Assembly (NCBI GenBank): GCA_903772945.1
Contig: CAICTM010000255.1
Span: 19,763 to 83,762, forward strand
From: Seminavis robusta
Lineage: Eukaryota > Bacillariophyta > Bacillariophyceae > Naviculales > Naviculaceae
Direction of reading: 5' to 3'
DNA length: 64,000 bases
Shown: positions 22,420 to 33,200 of the stretch, one piece after another
Numbering within the stretch: the first letter of the stretch is position 1
Layout of the letters: each line of letters opens with the position of its first letter
Made by a program: the position numbers and the translations under genes
The notes under the pieces: model-generated
Database searches by the model: none
What the model was told of the DNA's origin: nothing
Seen by the model: only the letters and a program-made list of their open reading frames with translations

Positions 22420-23545
22420 GACTGAACTGATTGCGTGTATCTACTAGTATCATAAGATAGCAAACAGTGACTGAACAAAGTAAATTGCTGAGACAAGCTC
22501 ACAAACTGCCAATCGCTGAGACAAAGGCTAGGCTCTGTGGTAACTTTTTGGCTTGACTAACTTTTTCATCCACATTGGAATCATCAGTGTTTGGGCTATT
22601 ATGGTACTTGTGTGCCATCTCCGGGAGTGAAAAGTACCTTGCAACCTCCTAATGGAACAATCAGATACATAGACCCACTTTGCCTTGGGCTTAGTCTTCC
22701 GGAAGCTGCTTTATGAATAACAAGTGCACGTTGTAGTTGCTATTGGGTGATTGCCCCCTCTCGAAGCACACAAAGCAGTTGTTTCATGGTCAGCTGCGTT
22801 TGTTCAACCTTTGGAACCGAAAAAATGGCCGTTGTTTTCATTGAAATGCTGCATCAGACACAGACAACTACCTGGGACCAGCTAGCACTTGGTTCGATGC
22901 TTGGTGACTTGCTTGGGCTGAAACCGGGCTCCATTGTGGGGGTGGTCACTGGGGATTATCCCGGATGTCGCCCCAGAGTACCAGGCGAGAGCCGAAGATA
23001 CACACCGGAAAGTACTACTAGCCGCCGGTTTTGTGTTCCATGCAGATGAACGATGCACTGCAGCCACTCAAGGTATCGCAGAGCAAGTCGTGTACATGTA
23101 AGTAATGGTGGCTGCTCCACTGCTGTGCGTGTTTGGTGGCTTTTGTGATCAGGCTAGATAGAGGCAACTACTACGGTAGCTAGGCAGTAGCGGCGTGACT
23201 GCTTGGGAAGCACAGGAAAGCCTGACCGACTGAAACTCACCAGCTGGTATGTACAATGGAGCCGAGCCCACGATGAGTGCCTGGGCTGTGGTGTGGAGGC
23301 TTGATTCTTTGACTGTTCGAGGTGAATTTTGGGCACGCATCCTACCACGCTGACGCTGATCGGTCCATCTCCAAACCCCTCCAGTGGACTGATTAATCAT
23401 TCGACTTCTACATACTCTGACTAGAAACTGGGCCGGAGAGACTACATGTACAACTTTACAATCTTTCCCAACTCTTTTCGACTAGCTAGGTATCTTTTAA
23501 ATTCTACGTTTTGACTTCATCTCTGGAACGCATCGAAGTAGTGAC
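22420..23545. other. Intergenic, 1.1 kb, between convergent genes
   Basis: Lies between the 3' ends of the FNT gene and V-ATPase A. A 100-codon + strand frame at 22747-23049 has no family features. A CTAGCTAGG sits near 23484. Nothing else was seen. Confidence 0.55.
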
Positions 23546-25500
23546 TTACATGCCATCGGTAAGAGTCTGGAACTCCTGCTTCATTTCGTCAACGAGAAGA
23601 CCGTAGCCCTTGTTGATATCATTAGTGTGCGACTTGGGATCCACATACTTGGTGTCAACCACCTTCTGGATAATGGGGGCCAGAGCAGTCTTGATGTGGG
23701 CGTATGTGAGCTTGGACGTCGCAGGAGAGTCCGCGATGGCCTTCTGGCAGAGATCGTAGAAAGTGATAATGACCTTCAACATACCAACCGTCTTGGGCAG
23801 AGGGCAGGTGTAATCGTGCTCGGTAAAGGCGTTTTGGGCAAGGAAATCCTCGCGGATAAGTTTAGCAACTTCCATGATAACCTTCTGATCCTCAGACAAA
23901 CTCTCTTTTCCTACCAGCTGGACAATCTCGCTCAAGTTGTCCTCCTGCTGCAAGATGGTACGTGCTTGGTTTCGGAGGTAACTGTATTGCGAATCCTGTT
24001 TGTAACAGTCAAAAGCATTCGTCAGGGACACCGTTCTCCAAACGATCTGACAAACAATCAACGAGATTTTTGGCTTACCAGGTTATTGAAATAAGGCTCA
24101 AGGACCTGCATGTATTTGGTGTAGGAGATGAGCCAGTTGAGACTGGGGAAGTGCTTACGCTGAGCGAGCTTCTTATCCAATCCCCAGAAGACTTGTACAA
24201 TGGAAAGTGTTGCGGCTGTAACAGGATCGGAGAAATCTCCACCAGGAGGCGAGACGGCTCCAACGACGGAAACAGTACCTTCGCGGTCGGGGGATCCCAA
24301 GCAAGAGACGCGGCCGGCACGTTCGTAGAAAGCAGCCAGACGGGCACCCAAATAGGCTGGGTAACCAGAATCGGCAGGCATCTCTCCAAGACGTCCCGAA
24401 ATCTCACGAAGAGCTTCGGCCCATCGAGAAGTGGAGTCAGCCATCATGGAAACATTCATTCCTTGATCGCGGAAGTACTCGGCAAGAGTGATACCAGTGT
24501 AAATAGAAGCCTCACGAGCAGCGACAGGCATGTTCGATGTGTTGGCAACTAGAGTAGTTCGCTTCATGATTCCGACTTCCTTCTCCTTTCCGGTTTCCTT
24601 GTCATTGATAGTCATGGTCAACTCTGGGAAGTCACACAACACTTCCGCCATCTCGTTACCACGCTCTCCGCAACCAACATAGACAATGGCGTCAGAGTTG
24701 GAGAACTTGGAAAGAGACTGACTAATGACAGTCTTTCCGCAACCAAAAGCTCCTGGCACGGCACAGGTTCCTCCCAGGACAGATGGGAAAAGACCATCAA
24801 TGACACGCAGTCCGGTGATTAGGGGAGCATTTCCTGGCAACTTTTCGGTAATGGGACGAGGACGACGCACGGGCCAAAAGTGGCTGAGGGTGAGCTTGTG
24901 TGTCTTGTTTTGGGCTTCGTTAAAGACCTCCATGACGACATCATCCACCGAGAAGGTTTCCTTTCCATCCGTTCCTGTGGTGTTGATCTTCTTAACAGTT
25001 CCGTATACGTTGGGTGGACAGAGCACCTTGTGGCAGTCAATGATTTCGTTCTCGTAGACTTCTCCAATCACATCTCCTCCAGTAATGGGCTGTCCCTCCT
25101 TGAAGGATCCAGGAGTGAATGTCCATCGGATATCACGGCTCAAACAGGGCACATCCACACCCTTGGGCACGTAGACATCACCGGTGCCTTGGAAAATACT
25201 CTCCAAAGGACGCTGAATACCATCGAAAATGGTTCCCATGATTCCAGGACCCAATTCCACCGAAAGAGGCTGCTTCTTACGAAGGACGGGGTCACCAACG
25301 GTAAGACCACTGGTATCCTCGTAGACCTGAATGGAGGCGGTGTCTCCCTCGAGCTTGATGATTTCTCCGACCAACTTGGAGTGACCGACACGAACCAATT
25401 CGTACATGGCCGCTCCACTCATGTTGTCGGCGACAACAAGAGGTCCGGAGACCTTGAAGATGAAACCATAATCACTCTCTTTCTCGTACTCGTTTGACAT
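23546..25500 (-). CDS. VMA1: V-type H+-ATPase catalytic subunit A (623 aa)
   Basis: Two exons, 25500..24079 and 23995..23546, with an 83-bp intron (GTAAGC to ACAG) in phase 0. The chain begins with the beta-barrel domain ([17 protein letters not shown]), the non-homologous insert, then the nucleotide-binding fold with P-loop [12 protein letters not shown], catalytic-Glu region [13 protein letters not shown], the [17 protein letters not shown] block and [15 protein letters not shown]. The C-terminal helical domain has [15 protein letters not shown] and [10 protein letters not shown]. Subunit A hydrolyses ATP to drive proton pumping into vacuoles and other endomembranes. The stop reads ATG TAA inside an ATGTAAGT sequence, which is also a possible donor; a short alternative 3' exon is possible, but the length already fits the family. 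Confidence 0.95.
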
Positions 25501-26142
25501 GGTTCAAGTTGTTATTAGCAATAGATAGATGATAGACTCGACTCTACTCTACTTTCGCCACTTTGACAGCAACAAAAGGACAAATGGATAATGGACGATG
25601 GTGGTGCCATTAGTACGCTACTGGTACCGGTAAGAGACCGCAACGGATCTCTTCGATCCAAGAGCACCGGCATGGTTTCGCTGATGCTTAAGTATCTTTT
25701 GCTGGCCTGCTCGGTTGAGAATTGATCCACAAGCAAGGATGCCTCAGCCGCTTTGTCGGCTTTAGATACGGTGGCACGTCGAGGAATTCGCACACCGTTC
25801 CCCAGTGCTCGCAACGCGAACTACATACATGTAGCTAGAAGTCATTGCACAAGGACGTGCCGTACCGGAACAGTACCGGTTCCTGGTACCGTACCGATGT
25901 CGATTTGTTGAAGGGGCTCTCATTACAGTAGTCTAGAGTTCTGGATCCATGATTTCTTTTTTTTTAATAAACACCCCATGGGAAGCTGTCTGCCATCAAA
26001 GAGCTGAGTTCGTTCTGGGGGCTTTCTCTCTCATTTGTTTCGGTTGTCTAAAGCATTGCAATTCTCAAATAAATAGTTAACAAACGCTGCAAGCAAAGAA
26101 CGAAGCACGAACAAGCCCCACTACCTATCATCCGAGACGACC
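25501..26142. other. Head-to-head intergenic between V-ATPase A and the LRR gene
   Basis: Contains TACCGGTA at 25625-25632 and a cluster of related 'taccgg/ggtacc' words at 25860-25895. A 99-codon minus-strand frame at 25515-25814 is read as 5' flank of V-ATPase A, not as a gene. Both promoters should be here. Confidence 0.5.
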
Positions 26143-26382
26143 ATGAACGAATCCGAAAACGAGAAAGCTTTCAAAAGCGGGGGACGGGATCCAGAGGGCC
26201 GTGTTGGAGCCTTTGGCGAAACGGACCGGCGGCAGGAGACTCCGATCGGGACAAATGAAGCCAACGCAAGAGGCAACACCTCCGAGACAGCAACCATGAA
26301 GCAATCCAAAGAGAAGAAAGGGTTGCGAAACAGTGGCCGTGTCGGAGCCATCCATGAAACAGGCCGGGAGCAAACTACAATG

Positions 26383-26755
26383 CATCCTGTTTCCACCACG
26401 CCCATCTACCATGGCTTGGGTCGATCTTCAGTCCATGAGAAGAAGGAAGCTGTATCTCAGAGTCAACGGCAAACTACACTGCAGCCTGTTTCCACCCCTT
26501 CTGTCTACCATGGGTTGGGTCGATCTTCAGTGAATGAGAAGAAAGAAACTGCCCCTCATAGTCAGCACCAAACCACGGCAGCCTGTTTCCACCCCTCCTG
26601 TCTACCATGGCTTGCACCGATCTTCAGTCCATGAGAAGAAGGAAGCTGTGTCTCAGAGTCAGCACCAAACCACACGGCAGCCTGTTTCCACCCCTTCTGT
26701 CTACCATGGGTTGGGTCGATCTTCAGTCCATGAGAAGAAGGAGACTGCCCATCAA
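26383..26755 (+). repeat. Four tandem 99-bp repeats (33 aa) in the decayed LRR gene
   Basis: Copies start at 26383, 26482, 26579 and 26678. They code PVSTPSVYHGLGRSSVHEKK-type units. Spacing is 99, 97 and 99 bases; the 97-base step locates a 2-base deletion that shifts the frame. Confidence 0.9.
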
Positions 26756-26878
26756 CACTACAGTATGGCACATCATGACTATTTGCAAAGACCTTGTGAG
26801 AATTCAAGTCTCCACAGCCTAGACCCTATTGGAGATGACCCTTCCAATGGGGGGCTAATTGACGATGGAGACATTTCA

Positions 26879-27025
26879 ATGGAGCAGCATCCCAACACCC
26901 AACAATGGGGAAATGATCAGATTATTGGGGGAGACATTGCAATGGAGCAGCATCCCAACACCCAACAATGGGGAAATAATCAGATTCTTGGTGGAGATAA
27001 TGTTATGGAGCAACATCCCAACAAC
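26879..27025 (+). repeat. Three tandem 63-bp repeats (21 aa, MEQHPNTQQWG type)
   Basis: Copies start at 26879, 26942 and 27005, exactly 63 bases apart, in frame with the downstream LRR part. The third is the most diverged. Confidence 0.85.
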
Positions 27026-29726
27026 CAACATGGGGAGGAACCCAGTGGTCAGATTCTTGACAGTGCAGCAGTAGCAGGAAGGGACGATCAGCCATCTGGC
27101 CTGAATTTTTTGGAAAACACAAGCTTTTCAAGTGATGATGCCTCGGATGAATCCAACTTTGTCAATGACGACCATGATGTAAATGATCTAGAGGCAAATC
27201 CACCTATGACTATGGAACCTTCGACCATAAGCACCTCCGCCAATATTGATAACGATGAGGGTCTTGTGGAAGCCAGGCCTGTGGCAGAGGATCATCTTAG
27301 TCGATTGAACCTGATGGAAGCAACACCATTTGATTTGGCTGCCGATGAACGGCGCAAAGCAGGCCTCAGGCATACACGAATGCTCCAACAGATTACTCTT
27401 AGTTTGGGCCTAACATTTCTTTTCTTGCTGATTACTCTGGGAGCACTAGTGGGTGTATTCTACTTTGGTCAGCAAGAGCCAGATACTGTGGTTGTCAATG
27501 CAACAGCCGCACCACTGGTGAGCAACCAGACCAGTGCACCTGAACTGAATGTTACTCTCATACCAACCCCTGCACCCACTGAGGATCCCCTTGATGGCCT
27601 CATCTCTGAGTTGCCCAACATCACTCTTGAAAGGCTTGAGGACCATGAAGGGCCTCCAAGTCAGGCCATAGACTGGCTTTTGCAGCACCCTGATATTGCC
27701 AACATGACAGAACCAAGAAAGAAGCAGCTCTTTGCTCTCGCAACATTCTACTTCTCCATGGGAGGTCCCTACTGGCCTGACAACAGAAACAATGATTGGT
27801 TGGACTACAGCAAGCATGAGTGTAACTGAGTTTTTTTGGCTCGTTTGATGATTTTGGGTACTCAGGTGCTTTTGAAAGTGTTTACAACATCGATGGCCAA
27901 ACATGCAACAGCAGTACTCAGGAATTCCAGTATTTGACGCTGTCACTGAAGCCCTCTGCAGTCAGTACCAATGTTAGCGTGCAGATCCCCCCAGAGCTCT
28001 CTTTGTTGACAGGTCTCAAGTTTGTTTGGCTTTACAATATGACAATCACTGGCACTCTGTCATCTGAACTAGGGCTGCTCCAGTCAGTTGCAAACATGCA
28101 GTTACAGCTCAACTCCATTTCAGGCACTATCCCTGTTGAACTTGCAGAAATGTCAAGCTTGGATTATCTTGATCTCAGTTCCAACATGTTAACTGGCACA
28201 TTGCCCTCGCAATTGGCCAACTTAGTCAGGTTGGCATCGTTGGTTGTCGGTGACAATGCCTTGGTGGGACCACTGCCAAGTGAACTGGCGTTGATGCCTG
28301 AACTTGAGTCATTTGTGGCAAATGACAATCCATTGGCAGCAACCCTTCCACAGAAATTGATGGAAGCACCAAATCTGAGCGTTTTGGCACTTTATAATAC
28401 TCAGATGTCTGGTTCAATCCCATTATCCATTGGCCGTGCAAACAGCTTGGTGACACTGGTGTTGCATACCAACCAACTGACTGGAATCATTCCAAGCGAG
28501 CTGGGGTTGCTATCCAGGCTACAGCTGTAGAGACACTTGATTTGAGCCAGAATACATTGAAGGGATCCTTGCCTGAAAGCTTAGGAGGATTTAGCAGTTC
28601 TTTGGAGATCCTGATGTTGCAGACCAATGCACTGACTGGAACCGTGCCAAGTGAGCTGGGGTTGCTATCCAAGTTAGATAAAATTGATTTGGGTCAGAAT
28701 GCTTTGAAGGGACCGTTGCCTGAAAGTATTGGTCAGATGAGGAGCTTGAGATACTTCTCAACCACCAGCTCACCATTAACGGGTGTCATTCCAAGCACCA
28801 TTGGCATGCTTAGCAGTTTGACTGGACTGTATCTCAGTGATTCCTACTTCACAGGCACAATCCCAAGTGACATTGGACTGCTCAGAAATGTTGAGGATTT
28901 CCTGCTAAATGCCAACCCATTCCTGTCTGGTCCCATCCCATCGGAAGTTGGCATGTTGCAAAAGTGCCGAAATCTTCACTTGACCTCTTCTCCCCTTTCA
29001 GGAAGCATACCCACTGAGGTAGGACTGATGTCCAGCTTAGATTTTCTTGGCTTCACACAAATGCACCTTTCTGGTCAGATCCCAAGCCAGCTGGGCCTTC
29101 TTTCAAGGGCAGATTGGCTAGAATTTGATTTCAATGGTCTGACTGGAACTGTGCCTTCTTCTCTGGGGTTGCTTGCCAATGTCACATACTTGTCCATGTG
29201 GAAAACAATCTTTCAGGGCCATTACCCTCGGAACTTGCACTGTTGCCAGAGTTGGATAATCTCGATGTTGCATCCAACACAATCACTGGGAGCCTTCCCA
29301 CCGAGTTTGGTGAACTGGAAAAAAATGTTATGGTTTTCCGTTGCCAACAACCTACTGACAGGGATGCTACCCAGCTACCCAGAGTTTTTGGGAAACATAC
29401 AAGTGCTGTTGCTGGCTGATAACCAATTTTCTGGTGCCATCCCTTCCGAGTTTGGCCTCATGACAAATGCTTGGTCAATCAGGCTAGAAGACAACCCTCT
29501 CCTTACTGGGACCATTCCAAAGGAATTGGAGAATCTCGTCCTGCACCACAATCTAGGTGCTCTTCGTCTTGAGGGCTCCTTAGGGTTGTTTGGGACCATT
29601 CCACCAGGCTTGTGTGGATTGCAGAATGAAAGCTGTTTCTTCTCACCATGGGAACTACAGTGCAGGTTGGGATTTGATTGCTCAACGAAGCTCTGTGGAT
29701 GCGACTGTCAGTGCAGTAGTCTTTGA

Positions 29727-30204
29727 TTGCTTGTGTTACTGCACAAGGTAGCTTGTCTGTTTTTAAACTGTGATTCTCCCGCAGCCCCCCAAGGAAGCTA
29801 TTGTAGAGATCATATCAGTAATGGTAGCATCCCGGAAGATAGCCGAGCGAAAACGGAAAGCAAAGGTATCTCGATCATGCTGCAAGCTAGCTATTAGAAC
29901 TATTCCAGAAGGGTCGTGTGAGGAAGCTACCAAACGGCGTAGCATTAAAGCTTCTGGTTCGGTGGATGGCGGGGAAGCTGGCTCTGGTATCCTTGTTCAA
30001 GCAGCCGGAGGTACGACACCCGCGTCTTCCGGTGGTTTTTGATCTTGCCCATGCCTCGTTCCCCTTTTCAGCTGAAGGTTGTTCAGTGATACGGCATGGA
30101 ACGGTGATACGGCATGGAACGGTGATACAGCATGGAAACCAACCTCATTCGTTGTCGTGTGGCGGAGAGCAAATCAAATTGAAATGATCACAAAACTAAA
30201 GCAA
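29727..30204. other. Intergenic between LRR pseudogene and GST gene 3' ends
   Basis: No supported gene; a 90-codon + strand frame at 29770 has no recognisable features. Holds the short 18-bp repeat array at 30086-30139. Confidence 0.55.
30086..30139. repeat. Three 18-bp tandem repeats
   Basis: Unit gtgatacggcatggaacg is repeated at 30086, 30104 and 30122; the third copy has two changes. Confidence 0.9.
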
Positions 30205-33200
30205 TCAAGCAGGTCGAAACGCAAACGTCTTGTAAGGAGGGGAGAACTTGCTTTGAAAGGATATGACCGGCTCCAGACCTTCGACTCGTTCCTTGTGACT
30301 CTTCAAAATAGGGTATTCCTCCAGTAATGATTCTGAAAATCCATCCGCCATAAGGTTGTTCGCACTGCTATGGAGGTCCATTGCTTGCTCCTGCAGCTTG
30401 GCCCCTGATATGATTGAATCGAGAAAGTTGTAGAGACAAAGATCCGCAATCGTCACCTTCGGTCCAACGAGCCAGTGACTATCCGGGTTGTCTGATATCG
30501 CTTTCTCAAAGTACGCTAGATACTGTATCCGTTACAAAGCAATATCCGCAAGGCGTCAGGAAGTACTCAAGAGATCAAGGGAAGCGACAAGCTTTCCAAC
30601 AATTTAGGACTTACAAACGGAAGGCCCTGTCCCTTATTTTTTGCTATGCGACGTCGGACACTCCACGTCTCGTTCTCTGTCCACGCATTTCCAGACATAA
30701 AACGTTGAATGGTTTCATCGGAGGGTATGCTGATCAAGTTTTGAATCTCAATTATCGTCTCAATCATTGATTCTACCTCCAGAGCCCTTATCGAGTTGTG
30801 TGGGTACATGTCCCCAAGGGTTCCAAGATAACGCAGGATAGCCATAGGTTGGCTAACCAATTTCTTTTCGCCAGACTCTTCGATTTCCAATACGGGTAGC
30901 TGGGACTCCTTGACCCGTCGTTCGTACACATTCCTCCACTCTTGGCTGTCAGTGTCGATAACCTTGTTTGTGAACGGTATCTTCAGAAACAAATACGAGT
31001 GAGCAGGCATTTCGCAACTTCAACTGCAAAACCTTTTTTGTTCATACCTTGCCGAGTGCGGCGGCTAACCTCAAAGGCTGTGTGTTTGGGGTATTCTCAG
31101 CATGAGTCAAAGTGAATCTTGGAAGTTTGGAAGGCTCTATCTTTGCCACCGCGGGCTTTTCACGGCGAGGACCAACACCATCGGACCCAGTATCAGCCCC
31201 CGTGGGGGAGGTAAAAGATTCGTAGGGGTGAGGGCACTGGGAGCGAAACTGTGACACTTCTTTGATCTCTTCAACTCGTTCCTTGTGCAGCTCAAGGAGA
31301 GGATGACCTTGAAGGATATCACCCGGTATTCCGACCAAGGAATTTCCATTGAGACAGGCTTCAAATGACCCGCCCAGCCAACAGAGCAGCTGGTACAAAC
31401 GCAAGTCTGCAATTGTCAGCTTGTTTTGGGCAATCCAACCACCATACCTGGAAAAGTTTTGCTCCAGCTCTCGTTCGAAAAAGGATAGAAACTGCGATTT
31501 GGGGTTAGAAACCATCACAAAGGAGCCGGGCGAAACGCACGAAGACAGATTACGCACACTGCGAATACCGTTGGCTTCATCCTCCACCATTCGCTGTCTC
31601 ATCGATACGCACTCCTCGTCCGTGAATGCTTTGAACTCTAAAATCGATCGGCTGGACGCGCGACAAGTCAACTCAATCATTCTCAGCACATCGCCCACAC
31701 AGTCACACATCGAATCGACCAAGAGGCGTTCCATTGGATCGTCAGGGTAAACTTGGCCGAGATGGCCCAAATAGCGGAGAATCGCCATTGACTGAGGCAC
31801 GATGAGTCGTCTGTTGTGTGCCTCTTCGATTTCCAACACGGGTAGTTGGCCCAGTGGAGCCATGTGTTTGTATGCAGTGTCTCCTTTTCCCGCCGACAGA
31901 TTTGAGAATGGAATCTAAATCAACTTTTCAGCAAGGGAGGACAGTGCAGCGACAAGAAACCAAGAGCGTGCCAACTATCTGACTTACGTGACCAATCACA
32001 GCCGCCAATCTGATACTTTCAGCTCGTCCGGGGGTGCTGAAATAGAAGACAAGGGGCCTCTTCTTTTTGGGCGACGGGTCATCGTCAGAGTCTTCCTCCT
32101 CCTCGATGCCGGTCAGGAGGCTCCTCAGAGAATCGCCCCGAAAAACCTCCGGGCGTTCCTTTAATGACTGAGGAACAGGGGTAACGATACCTTCAGTAGG
32201 GTTTTGCAGGTAATCCGGTGCCTCCTCTTCTTCGTCCTCAAGGCCTTCCAAATTCTCAAGGCCTTCCACTATCGAGAAAAGCGCAATAAGTTCAGGTACT
32301 CGACTCCCTCCTTGACAGAATCTCGCTAGGTGCCACTACATACCTTTGAACGATGATTTCATGGATTCCCGTGGATTGTTCGAAGGAAATCGCTTCGTCC
32401 CTTTCGGAGACCCAGAAAGGTGGCGCTTGACCTTCTTCTGTCGTTTCGGCGTGTTTTCCTTGCTTGAAGGCTTCTGACTCTTCTGCTTCGAAGATTTTTC
32501 GCTTGTGGACGATGACTTCGTCTTCGATGTTTTCCCCTCTTCGTCCTTGTCCTTGGCTTTAGAGGAGCCTTCTTTAGATGCTTCCGTTCGGCTCGACGAG
32601 CTCTTTCCCGACTTCGGTTCAGTATCATCTTCCTTCGGCTTCCCAGTTGCTTTCGATAAAGACTTTTCACTTGACTTCTTCGTCGAGGAAGCGCGAGGTG
32701 TATTTGGTGGGAGCTTTGGTGGAACCATCGTGTCTGATTCTCGCTTGGACTTCTTCTTTTTCTTCTTTTTGTCTTTCTTTTTCTTATGCTTTTTCTTTTT
32801 GTCGGCTTTTTTCTTTCGCGCCGTTGGATCAGACGAAGACAGCTCTTTCTCTTTTTCCAAAGCTGATTGCAGCCGATTCTTCAACCCCTCGAGACCATGC
32901 TCCACAGATGTCGTGGAGGCTTCATCGTCGAAAGAATCAGTTGAAGAGTCATCAAATAACTCGTTTGCCTTCTTGCTACCTAGATTCAACAGATACGATG
33001 CGCCTGGTTGGTCTTCCGAGTCTTCGCTTTCGTCGGAAAAACCCAAATCGTCGTCTTCGTCGTCGTCAATAATAATGGGTCGAGTCCTCGGAGGAAGCGA
33101 CATGCCTCGCGATTTCCGCCTCGGAAGTTCTTCCTCGGCTTCATCTGAATCGAAGCTAGGTTTTCGTCTGAGCGGCGCAGACATCATTTTGTCCGTTTTC

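Larger units (their letters stand above)
26143..29726 (+). pseudogene. LRR transmembrane protein gene with several frameshifts (probable pseudogene)
   Basis: Starts at the ATG at 26143 (MNESENEKAFKSGG). A disordered cytoplasmic-type part with 33-residue repeats is followed by a membrane segment (ITLSLGLTFLFLLITLGALV, about 27394-27453), an N-terminal cap and a long run of plant-type LRRs (LxxLxLxxNxLxGxIPxELG), ending in a Cys-rich tail LCGCDCQC. A 44-bp intron (27822..27865, GTAACT to TCAG) joins HEC to AFESVYN. The frame is broken: a 2-base loss in repeat copy 3 near 26576; an extra 8 bases (cagctgta) near 28513 inside an LRR, giving TAG; and two compensating shifts near 29199 and 29335 that scramble about 45 codons. 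Without these it would resemble the intact gene at 58106. Sequencing error cannot be excluded, but no other gene in the window needs a frameshift. Confidence 0.72.

Noticed and set aside
25515-25814. 99-codon frame upstream of V-ATPase A on the same strand
   Set aside because: Lies directly before the V-ATPase start, contains TACCGGTA and no motif; read as 5' flank.
26534-26640. Intron as an explanation of the frame change in the LRR repeat
   Set aside because: Copy spacing (99, 97, 99) shows a simple 2-base loss within otherwise aligned repeat units; no intron-like insertion is present.
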